Shown piece after piece: positions 24,058-32,702 of a stretch of DNA of 64,000 nt. This DNA is from Adiantum capillus-veneris (taxonomy: Eukaryota; Streptophyta; Polypodiopsida; Polypodiales; Pteridaceae): the NCBI GenBank assembly GCA_014529385.2, contig CM043952.1, positions 59,780,119 to 59,844,118 of the forward strand. Reading direction: 5' to 3'. The position numbers were made by a program, and so were the translations under genes. The notes beneath the pieces were generated by a model, which saw only the letters and a program-made list of their open reading frames with translations, was not told the origin of the DNA and searched no databases. How positions within the stretch are numbered: the first letter of the stretch is position 1; the number at the start of each line of letters is the position of its first letter.

Positions 24058-24954
24058 ATGGTGCGCACCAAACATACCGCGAAAGAGCATTTGCCTACCA
24101 ACAAAAACACCCTCCAAGGATGTGAGAAGCCGTCATGGCTTAAAGGCACAAGAAAACGGCCATGAACGCCTGGCCGTTCCAGGAACTCATCTGGTAGTGG
24201 GCATGGTGGTAGGGCACGAGAGTCATCGAGGATTGTTGAATCTCCACCTCCTCAAGATATAACACCTAGAAGGAGAATGAAGCAACGTGCCCAGCGCTGG
24301 AGAGAAGAAGAGGGCCAGCAAACAACAGAGTCCGATAGGGAGCAGCCGTCGCGCCACCAATCACAAGCAGGACCATCCAGGACACAGGTGGTCCATACAG
24401 ACACTGAATCAGAGAGTGAGCCACCATGGCTGCGAGAAAAAGTACCGCGCACACACCGGGTGGCCGTTGGGGGGGAGACATTGCCTGGAGGCCAGGGAGC
24501 TCTCCCCACACGACAAGATCGGCAGCCAAGGGAAGAGGAAGAATCAGAAGAGGCTACAGAACCAGCCCCTAAGCATGTAAACATGCGCAAGTCTAAGTTT
24601 TTCAAGAAGCCTAAATGCCGCCTGCCAGCAAATGTGCAAGTGCCCCCAAGACAACCGCAGCGACGCCGAAAAATAGCAAGGGCATTTGCAAAAATCCGCC
24701 ACTACCAGAAGACGACGGAGCTTTTGATTCGACGCGCCCCCTTTGCTCGCACTGTGAAGGAGGTGCTTCAAAGCTATGGAAATCAGTATAGAATGCAAGC
24801 AATAGCGCTAAAGGCTATTCAAGAAGCTGCAGAGGCCCACATCATTTCGGTGTTGGAAGATACCAACCTATGCGCCATACATGCAAAGCGAGTGACAATA
24901 CAGTCAAAAGATATGCACCTTGCACATCAATTGCGACGAGACTTCGAGCATTAG
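24058..24954 (+). pseudogene. T gene 2: histone H3-fold protein with long N-terminal tail (one stop)
   Basis: The start MVRTKHTAK mirrors the H3 N-terminus (MARTKQTAR) and still more the MARTKH start of plant CENH3. Arg2, Thr3 and Lys4 are kept; position 9 is Glu, not Lys. The frame stays open to 24954 apart from one TGA at 24163-24165, a likely CGA-to-TGA change. A ~190-residue tail rich in Arg, Ser, Glu and Pro follows. The last ~100 codons are an H3 histone fold: KIRHYQKTTELLIRRAPFAR (alpha-N/alpha-1), LKAIQEAAEAHIISVLEDTN (alpha-2), then CAIHAKRVTI, as in canonical H3, and alpha-3 KDMHLAHQLRRDF. Loop 1 has canonical H3 length, unlike many plant CENH3s. There is no intron. It lies between the transposase and the foldback. 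If made, it should enter nucleosomes with H4; its role in transposition is unknown. H3 identity is secure, activity is not. Confidence 0.85.
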
Positions 24955-25069
24955 CCGAAGTTACCCCTCTTTTTGTATTGCACACCCTTATCTTTGTAAT
25001 GATTTGACTTTCCAATGACAATATGATCAGCAGTTGTGTCTACTGTGTCTATTATCTTTGTAATGAAAT
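24955..25069 (+). terminator. 3' flank of the H3-like gene
   Basis: A short T- and A-rich stretch after the stop, with three copies of TCTTTGTAATGA-like sequence (24992, 25052 and nearby), before the foldback. It is a possible polyadenylation region. Confidence 0.3.
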
Positions 25070-25881
25070 GACTTTGTAATTTCAAGTTCTGTATGTAATT
25101 TCAGTCAATTTCAGTAAATTTGTGCTTTTTAAGTACCCTTGGGGGTAGATAAGCCTATAAGGGGCAAAAAAAAGCCTGGCCACAAGGGCGCGCAGCCCAT
25201 CCATCAGTTTTGGATGGGCCATTTGCGCGCCCTTGTGGCCAAGCTTTTTTTTGCCCCTTGTAGGCTTATCTACCCCCAAGGGTACTTAAAAAGCACAAAT
25301 TTACTAAAACCTATTGGTTTTGCAACATTATTTTACATGGATCCTTGTGGACACCCTTTTTTGGCCATTTCAAGCTTTGAATTCCCTATAGGATATAAAA
25401 AAAAATAACATATTGTGAAACCAAGTGTTTATGCAACATTAATTTGGATTTTTCAAATGTCCAATGTAATTGGACTTTTTGGTGCAGGGGTGTACTAGGT
25501 AGAGCTAAAGCAGGTGATAGTGTGCTGGAAACTTCATTTCATAATTGATTTCACCTTTTCTAGTGTCCTTGAGTGTGAACATATGCTGGAATTGCCATAG
25601 AAAGGGTGCATCTAAATTAATGATGCAAAACCAATTCATTTCAATAAATTTGTGCTTTGTAAGTATCCTAGGGGGTAGATAAGCCTACCAGGGGCAAAAT
25701 AAAGCCTGGCCACAAGGGCGTTCAAACGGCCCATCCAAAACTGATGGATGGGCCATTTGCGCGCCCTTGTGGCCAGGCTTTTTTGGCCCTTGGTAGGCTT
25801 ATCTACCCCCTAGGGAACATAAAATACCTAAATTTACTGAAATTGACTGAAATTGCATACAGAACCTGAAATTACAAAGTC
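25070..25881. repeat. Central foldback of T: two nested hairpins in a larger inverted repeat
   Basis: Hairpin 1 (25112-25305) has ~90-base arms: TTTAAGTACCC and GGGGGTAGATAAGCC on the left return inverted on the right, around a short loop near GTTTTGG. Hairpin 2 (25661-25817) is a diverged copy with the same GGGGTAGATAAGCC and GGCCACAAGGGCG blocks. The outer flanks also pair: GACTTTGTAATTTCA at 25070 is inverted at 25867-25881, and the CAGTCAATTTCAGT region pairs too. It sits exactly between the convergent gene pairs. It could be a transcription end for both sides, a source of small RNAs, or a nested MITE-like element. Confidence 0.9.
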
Positions 25882-26053
25882 ACTTATCAAAACAATTTTC
25901 ATATCATCAATTGAAATAATTTTCAAGATTGACAAATCACATTCAAAAGAATTTGCAAGATAGAGAGACAATTTCAAATATTTTTTTTATTACTTCCAAA
26001 ACGGTGATTTTACATCATGTATCTGAGGAGTTCATAATTTTTTTGACCATTTC

Positions 26054-27597
26054 CTAGCGACTATTTTGCGCGTAAGGCAACTCCCCAGTCAAGAGGGACT
26101 GCGCTATGGCCTTTGGGTCAGTTGAGCCAATGGAAGCATGTATCCCTATCTGGGCAAGCACTTTACCACGAAAGCCAGTGCCAAACGATGTGCATACAAG
26201 GGATCTACGCACTAGGAACACTTGATGCGCAGTTTGAGCAATGGTGCTCAAACACAAAAACTTGCTCAAAGCTTTTAACGACCAAGTCATAAAATGGTAT
26301 TGGGGAGTAAATTCATTATGGATAATGGCCACATCGCCAGGGGGGAGTTGTCCTAGGTAATGCACAAGGGAAGCTTGAGGTCCAAAGCCCGTCCGCCGCT
26401 TGCCACCCGTCCTTGCAGCAAAATCATCAACCTCCACGACATCCTGTCATAAACCGATGAAGGTTGAGAAAAAAGACAATGAAGGATAAAATAGTAACAT
26501 GAAATTTAGGATACGGTTTACCTCCTGCTCCTTGTCTTCCTCCTCCCTGTTGCCCTTTGCATTCAAGTTAATGCTCCCATGCACCACAGATACGACCTTT
26601 GGATCATCAGATGGGAGGTTTCATAATGGCATAGGCATCCTAGCAGCCTCAACCTTGGCTTGCGTGGCTTGGAATTCTTCATCAGCCATGTGCAACTGCT
26701 CTGCTTCCAAGACCTCCGCACATACAACTGCAATAGTGTCAGCAATAGAGTCCCCATCTGGCAAGAGCTTGCTTTCTAGGGCATTTGGCGTATTGTCTAA
26801 GGGACATTTGGTGTTGTTGCATAGCACGCTCAAGCATTCATCCATGTGTAGGCCAAATGCTTTCTCCAAATCATGTAGGAACACATACTCCTCCCCATCC
26901 ACTAACACTTAGGAGAAGCGGCTGATTTCTACTGCTAGGATAGCCACATCCGTTAGTGGTAGTGGCACTGGAGTGTCACTAGGGCCAGCCGCAACTATGG
27001 ATTTCTCAACCACTTCCTCAAGACCCCTAGGGTACTCGAGCTGGTGTGCCTTTCCTTCCGCTGCAGGGTTCATGGGGGGATAACTTGCTGCTCCTTGGTG
27101 TCCTTGATAAAGGACCCAACCTGAAGGTGTGGTAAGCGAAGCTCCTCCAAATCAGGTTCCTTGCTCACCAAGAAGATAAATGTTGCGAGCTGAGAAAGGT
27201 ACTCCACCCCCAACTTGCGCTTCTTGAGCGCTGACACCCCTGGGGCTTGGTCGTCCAAGTAATGGCCTGCATCGGTTGCAATTTCTTGGAATCGTTGCAA
27301 CCGCTTGGAGAATGGGCGATCACCTTTGTGTATATAGCGCAAAAGATCGCAAGGCACCTAGATCCCTACATGTGGGGGGATAGATACATAATATTTTATG
27401 ATGTGCTCCTCCATGAACGCAAAAATCTCTGCAAATGCATCCATGTGAAGGGCAACTGTGGCATCAAGGTCAGGGAGACGAGTAAAAAAGGTGTGGAGGT
27501 CCAACTTCCCTTTGTATTTGGTGTCCTCGAGGAAGAAGATGAAGCGTGACAAAGGGGTGGATGTGGTTGCAGATGCAGAGGCTGTGGAAGCATCCAT
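26054..27597 (-). pseudogene. T gene 3: unrecognised protein, two exons (decayed)
   Basis: Read leftward from ATG at 27597. Exon 1 runs 27597-26522 and exon 2 26443-26054; the 78-bp intron has GT..AG ends and phase 0 on both sides. The protein, ~490 residues, starts MDASTASASATTSTPLSRF and contains FFTRLPDLDATVALHMDAF, YLSQLATFIFLVSKEPDLEE and, in exon 2, GQLPPGDVAIIHNEFTPQYH. Damage: TAG at 27358-27360, a one-base shift in a C6 run near 27075, TAA at 26909-26911 and TGA at 26621-26623. I see no known domain, signal peptide or membrane segment. It is co-oriented with gene 4 and convergent with the transposase/H3 pair, so it is probably part of the same element. Confidence 0.55.
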
Positions 27598-27840
27598 GTC
27601 TAGCCTGGGGTGTAGATAGAGAGTGGAGGAGCTCAAGAGTTGCAAAAGTGAAAATAGTGAATGAGTTAGGTGGCCCCCCTTTATTAATGGACCCTTTTTT
27701 TAAGACATTAAAAAAAAGGCACTTTCACCAAAAAATGATTTCTCATCCCAATGCAAAAAATTATATTCAAAGGCATGATTTGCCGAAGCAAATCATGTTG
27801 ATTACAGCGGATCAGTTTGAAAATTGTAAGAGTTCCAAAG

Positions 27841-29181
27841 TTATAAGATCGATAGCATAGTTCCATCCATCCCCCAGTCCTCCTCGACCTTCAATTTGTC
27901 TTCCATTCTCTTCCCGATATGCGGACATTCATTACAATAAGCATCCAATGATCGACAAACCATGATGTATTGAAAATGTGGTGGAAGGATTCTCACCTTG
28001 TGACCTTGTAAACGAAATTGTGCTTGTTGAAGGGCCTCAAAACCCATAATAACCAAATGTTCTCGAACATCACTGAGAGTCCAATGCTTGTTCACTTGGA
28101 CTACCTCCAAAGCATCGTTGGGCATCTTCACTGCAATGTCAAAGCTTGCAATAGCGCCATCTACACTCTGTAAGGGAGTCCACACTCCAAGCTTGCACAT
28201 CCAACGATCATAGTGAAATCGTATGTACAAGGAGGTGCGGGATTTCAAATAGCGCATTCCAATACCTGAAGCTCCAACCTTACAACGGTACCGGTCCCCG
28301 TTGTGCATGCCCTCCACAAAACCCCATTCCTCTTCTAAAAGCCTTCCTAATTCCTCGTAATGCGCATCTTTACATACAAGCATTGTGGTAGTCTCCACAA
28401 ATCCAAACTCTTTAAAAATGTGTACAAAACAATGAATAGGCAAACACCAACTCAAGCCCACAGACCTAGAAGCTTTAGAGTATTTCAAAGAGTTTTGGAC
28501 ATCCATTATCATCTTTTGCTTGAAAGATGCTACCGACCACAAATCTGGCACCGGCCACTCCATACTTAATAAGGAAGTTACTTTGATGGGTTCAAGCGTT
28601 CCAAACGCTTGTGTAGAAGTAGGGACAATATAGGAGTGAGAATAGAAGAAAATCCTTCTTTGAACCAATTTGGTTGGGCAAAGATGTGGGAACATTATTG
28701 CTCCAATATCCGCATGTATAGCATTGAATGTGTCGGAGAGACTATGTAGTGGCTGCTCCTCCACCAACGTGGATGGAAATATGACTATAAATGCATGACA
28801 AATCTTAAGTATGAATCCATAATAACATTACACTGTGATTTCACACATAGCTTTGTATTCTCAAAACATGTACTTACAACGTGTTGGAAATCGAGGTGGT
28901 TGTTGCAAATGCATGGTTGACATTGAGAAAACATGTTGCACAATGGCTACAGTCCCATTGTCTTTGCGGTTCTTGAAGCCAAGGAGCTTTCCTTTCCAAT
29001 GAAGATCCAAGTTTGCACGATTCCGCACACGATGAGGGCCAATAGCATATGGTTGCATGTCTACCCAAGCACCTTTGGTGAACTCTTGTGGCACCCACTC
29101 ATCATTTACACCTCTAGTGTTGTGGCATGCAAGTGATGTGACCTCATCCTTTGGCCGCCTTTGCGAAGTAGAGTTGGCCAT
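27841..29181 (-). CDS. T gene 4: intact two-exon gene, 415 codons, unknown function
   Basis: Read leftward. Exon 1 is 29181-28878, starting MANSTSQRRPKDEV. A 93-bp intron (28877-28785) starts GTAAGTACATG and ends in AG, and exon 2 is 28784-27841. The exons total 1248 bases and join without a stop, making this the only gene of T with no visible inactivating change. The protein has a Trp/Arg-rich first third (WVDMQPYAIGPHRVRNRANL), a middle with ETTTMLVCKDAHYEELGRLL, and a late segment (DALEVVQVNKHWTLSDVREH ... FRLQGHKVRI) that could be a ubiquitin-like or similar small fold, a weak impression. Near the C-terminus is YCNECPHIGKRM, a Cys/His cluster. I do not recognise the family. Conservation of the frame suggests recent function. 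Confidence 0.6.
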
Positions 29182-29945
29182 GATCGAGCAAAGAAAACTA
29201 GGAGGAGGAGAAGGACCTTGCTTGTTGCTACAATGTACAGAGGATAAAGTGATATGAGAAGGTGGATAACCCTTGTGGCAATGGGAGGAGAAGGTGGATA
29301 ACCCTTGCTTAGTGTGGCAATGGGAGGAGAAGGTGGATAACCTTTGCTTGGTGTGGCAATGGAAGGTGGTAGGGGAGGAGAGAGGAGCTTCCTTGCTGTA
29401 GCAATGGAGATGGTGTAGAGAGAGAGTGTGTTGGAGTAGAGGATGAGTGTGATGGTTGCAACCAAGGAGGGGTTGGAAAAAGGGTTCTAGAGAGAGAAAA
29501 TCACTTTTTGCCTAAGAACTACTTTTGGGGGAGCTCTGGATAGCAAAAAAAGTTTTTTCAAAAGTTTTTTAAAAAATTTAAATTTTAGGGTTTTTGGGTG
29601 CACGTTTTGACTTTTTGAGGTCAAAAAATGCTTTTTTGACCACAAAATAGTTTGAAGGGGGTTTTAAGAAGATGAAATTTGAGTTTTGAAAATTTTAAAA
29701 AATTTCAAATTTTTGGGATTTTTTCAAAACCGGATAAAAAAGGAGGAAAGTTGGAGGTTCCATATGGCCCACCCACCTACCCCCCCCCACCCCCACCCCA
29801 CCCCACCTTCTCACTAGGTAAGAGCCCATTTAAGAAGTGTAAGACTACTTTGTCCCCCTACATTTTTGAGGGCATAGAGTGTGTCCACCACCCTCTTCTC
29901 ATCGGCTGGCCTCTAATTAACCTTAATCCCAAAGGGCCCCTAGAG
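29182..29945. other. Right non-coding end of T with a short tandem repeat
   Basis: The upstream region of gene 4. It has two and a half units of a ~40-bp repeat (29257-29370) sharing GAAGGTGGATAACC and GTGGCAATGG, then a T-rich part and a C-run at 29770-29805. No ORF is supported. Confidence 0.5.
29257..29370 (+). repeat. Short tandem repeat, ~40-bp unit
   Basis: GAAGGTGGATAACC occurs at 29257, 29289 and 29329, each followed by CTTG...TGTGGCAATGG. The first unit is shorter (about 32 bp). It lies in the presumed 5' leader of T gene 4. Confidence 0.8.
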
Positions 29946-29960
29946 GGTTCATATTTTTCC
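29946..29960 (-). repeat. Right terminal inverted repeat of T
   Basis: GGTTCATATTTTTCC, the inverted partner of 20372-20386. TA at 29961-29962 follows. Confidence 0.75.
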
Positions 29961-29962
29961 TA

Positions 29963-30964
29963 ATGGCTCTTTTGTATCTGGTGAATAAACCATGCAATAC
30001 AGGGAGAATTGTACGCTGGTTTCATATATTGCTAGAGTTTGATTTCACAGTGGTGGTCAACAAGGGTAAAACCTATCTACGGGCGGATCATCTTTCAAGG
30101 CTACACAACGGGGAAGCTTCTGAAGGAGTAGATGATGACATACCAGATGCTTATCTTTTCAATATTGAAATGATATCCAAATGGTGTCAGGAAATTGTTA
30201 GCATTCTTTCCTTTGGAGGTAGGTTTGATAACACGGAAGACAGATCCAAACAACAAACAATTTGACAAACAGAAAACTTTCAGTTGATTGCAGGACGGCT
30301 GTATCATCTAGGACCAGACCAAATTCTACGATTATGTATAAATCCGGAGGAATTCGAGTGTTACCTTGAAGAAGCGCATGTCCAGGATTGTGCATTTCAT
30401 TGTTCAATAGTGAAAACACACTAGAGACTTAAACAGTTAGGGATTTATTGGCCAACTATGTACGCAGACACACATGCTTACGCAGACACACATGTTTATT
30501 GGCCAACTATGTACGCAGACACACATGCTCATGTTAACAATTATACTATATGTAGTGCTAAACGACCAGTGGACCACGTGACATTGTTCCAGGTAAACAT
30601 TGCACCTGCATGGAGTCAATATATCATTGATTTCTTAACCACAAGAACGTTTCCTGAAAACATAACAAGAGCACGAAAAAGGGCTATAGAGCTGGAGGCT
30701 CGTGACTTTCAGTTAATTGGGAACCAACTCTATAAGCGAGGAAAGAACAATCAACTTAGAATCTGTGCAAGTGAAAGTGAATACCTGCTGATTCTAGAAC
30801 AGGCACATGGAGGAATAAGTGGAGGCCATTTTTCAGGTGATAAGACGGCAAAAATTGTCTTAACCACAGGAATATGGTGGCCTACATTGCATATGGATGC
30901 TGAAGAGTTTGTAAAGAGTTGTGACGCATGTGAGCGTACCAAAGGTGCCGATAAAGAGAGATGA
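29963..30964 (+). pseudogene. pol: Element B: rest of RNase H, connection and integrase zinc domain (decayed)
   Basis: This continues the RNase H frame cut by T: ALLYLVNKP, RIVRWFHILLEFDFTVVV and YLRADHLSRLHNGE. The integrase N-terminal HHCC zinc module follows: HGGISGGHFSGDKTAKI ... CDACER near 30800-30940, binding zinc for multimerisation. Stops include TGA at 30263. A short in-frame duplication repeats the YWPTMYADTHA segment at 30448-30535, so the module looks partly duplicated. A frameshift near 30935 leads into the catalytic core. Confidence 0.85.
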
Positions 30965-32400
30965 GATGCCAGTACGGCCAATGATGGGGGCAAGGGCATT
31001 TGCAAAATGGGGCATTGATTTTGTGGGGCCTATTTCACCCCCTGCATATTGCACCCATACCCAATATATCATTATGGCTACGGACTATCTCACAAAATGG
31101 GCGGAAGCCAAGGCAACACAAAAAGCAGATGCACGAACCACTGCACAATTTTTATATGAGAATGTTTTTGTACGATACGGTTTACCAATAGAAATTGTCA
31201 GTGATCGTGGAACACATTTTCTTAATGAAGTCATTGAATATCTGCTAGAGGAGTTCATGGTCATACATAGAAAATCTGCTCCATATCATCCACAAGCAAA
31301 TGGACAAGCTGAGGCCACAAATAAAACACTATGTACGGTTCTCACTAAAATTGTATCAGAGACAAGAACAGATTGGGATCAGCAGCTACACTCAACACTA
31401 TGGGCATACAGGGTAGCTTACAAAACATCGATAGGAATGACACCGTACAACATGGTGTTTGGTCTAAATGCTATATTACACATAGAGTTTCTAATTCCAA
31501 CTCTACGAGTAGAAAAACGCTTAGAATGGACAGGGCATGAGCTCTCTTCAAGAATAGATGATCTTGAAAAGCTAGATGAACTCCGCTTGAGAGGTGTAGC
31601 TTTGATCTATGCTAAAAAGAGAAGGCAAAAGGAGTTTTTTGACAAGCATGTGCGCACGAAAGAGTTCAAAACTGGTGATTATGTACTTGTTTATAGTTTG
31701 AAGCAACATGCCAAGAAACTTAAAAAGCGAGGGATGGGACCCTTTGTGATTAGTGATCTATCACAAAGAGGAGCTGTCAAGCTTGCTACATTGGTAGGTG
31801 AAGAAATGCCAAATTGGATTAGTGGGTGTCGATTGAAGAAATATCATTTACCACTAACACAGGATATGCTTCAACAAATCCATCAAGGAAAACAACAAAT
31901 GCAGGAGAAACAGAGGGTACGAGAAGAAGCTCAAGCAGAAGCAAAAGAACATATTGCAAAAAGAAGACTTCTACGACAACAACAACAAGGTGGAACACCA
32001 TTGCGAATCAATGCCATTCGACTAACGAGGTTTGATGAAGACACAGTGGAGCCAATAATTGTAGTCAAAGTGGGTATCAATCAAGTTGAATCGACGGCAT
32101 TGCTTGATTCTGGAGCTCAAGAAAATTTGATCTCTTACAGATTATACAAACAGCTCAAGTCCACGGGTCAACTTCATCCTAATCCACAAGTGCTGGAAAG
32201 TAGTACATCACATTCGTTGAAAACATTGGGCTGGACTGTATTGCATGTACAAGTACATCAATATATTTACCCACACAAGGTTTATGTGGTCAAGGATGAA
32301 AGCACACAACACCCCATGTTGTTGGGACAACCTTGGCTAAAAGAGTACAATGTGCAGATAGATTGGAATGTGAATGCAGTCAAAATTCAGCTTGCACAAG
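30940..32400 (+). CDS. Element B integrase core and second retropepsin-like domain (open segment)
   Basis: A long open frame. The integrase core, which joins element cDNA to host DNA, shows the D-D-E set: WGIDFVGPISPP, IVSDRGTHFLNE and HPQANGQAEATNK. A C-terminal binding region follows (FKTGDYVLVYSL, MGPFVISDL). After a Gln/Lys-rich linker a protease fold appears: IIVVKVGINQVESTALLDSG with DSG at 32106-32114, and MLLGQPWLKEYNVQIDW. A retropepsin-like domain after integrase is unusual for Ty3/gypsy, where protease normally precedes RT. The frame is cut by copia element C at 32400 and resumes in frame at 37523. Confidence 0.85.
32396..32400 (+). other. Left target-site duplication of element C (ACAAG)
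   Basis: ACAAG at 32396-32400 and again at 37518-37522, flanking the two C LTRs. Removing one copy with the element restores the B frame. Confidence 0.95.
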
Positions 32401-32627
32401 CGTTGGAATTAGGGTTGCAGAGAAACACACACAGCTTGGAGAAGACGAAGGAAGCTCAAGGCACACAATAGAGAGTGTGTCACTTAGTGTGCAATGGAAA
32501 GATAGATAGCCCTAGAGTGATGGGCGTATATACAATGCACGGGGGAAAAAACCTCCTAAAGAGGGAAAAAATGCCCCGGCGGTCCTAGTGTGTTCACACA
32601 CATCACTACCACATGTATATGGTAACA
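32401..32627 (-). repeat. 3' LTR of copia element C
   Basis: 227 bp. Read on the minus strand it starts TGTTACCATATAC. Its outer tip has CGTTGG where the partner LTR has TGTTGG, a single change in the terminal dinucleotide. Polypurine tract CCAGGGGGGATT (minus strand, 32628-32639) adjoins it. Confidence 0.92.
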
Positions 32628-32639
32628 AATCCCCCCTGG
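32628..32639 (-). promoter_or_regulatory. Polypurine tract of element C
   Basis: On the minus strand CCAGGGGGGATT lies directly upstream of the 3' LTR, where it would prime plus-strand synthesis. Confidence 0.8.
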
Positions 32640-32702
32640 AGTGATGTGGTGAACGAGAGCTGACACATGAGTAAAGGGAAGTGCCATGCCCTGAGGACAG
32701 GA

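Larger units (their letters stand above)
20372..29960. mobile_element. DNA transposon T: four convergent genes, including a histone H3-like gene
   Basis: A 9589-bp insertion in element B RNase H. The ends are TGAGAAATATGAACC on the left and GGAAAAATATGAACC read inward from the right, 13 of 15 identical, with a TA target duplication. Two genes run rightward (transposase-like 20978-23918, H3-like 24058-24954) and two leftward (26054-27597 and 27841-29181). They meet at a foldback region (25070-25881). No LTR, RT or polypurine tract is present. TA duplication is known from Tc1/mariner and some CACTA-related groups, but the transposase does not look like Tc1/mariner, so I leave the superfamily open. 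An alternative is a smaller transposon that later gained cargo genes. Confidence 0.8.

Noticed and set aside
24277..24954. CENH3 assignment for the H3-like gene
   Set aside because: The MxRTKH start recalls CENH3, but loop 1 has canonical H3 length and the EDTNLCAIHAKRVTI block is H3-like. Without a phylogeny I call it only H3-fold.
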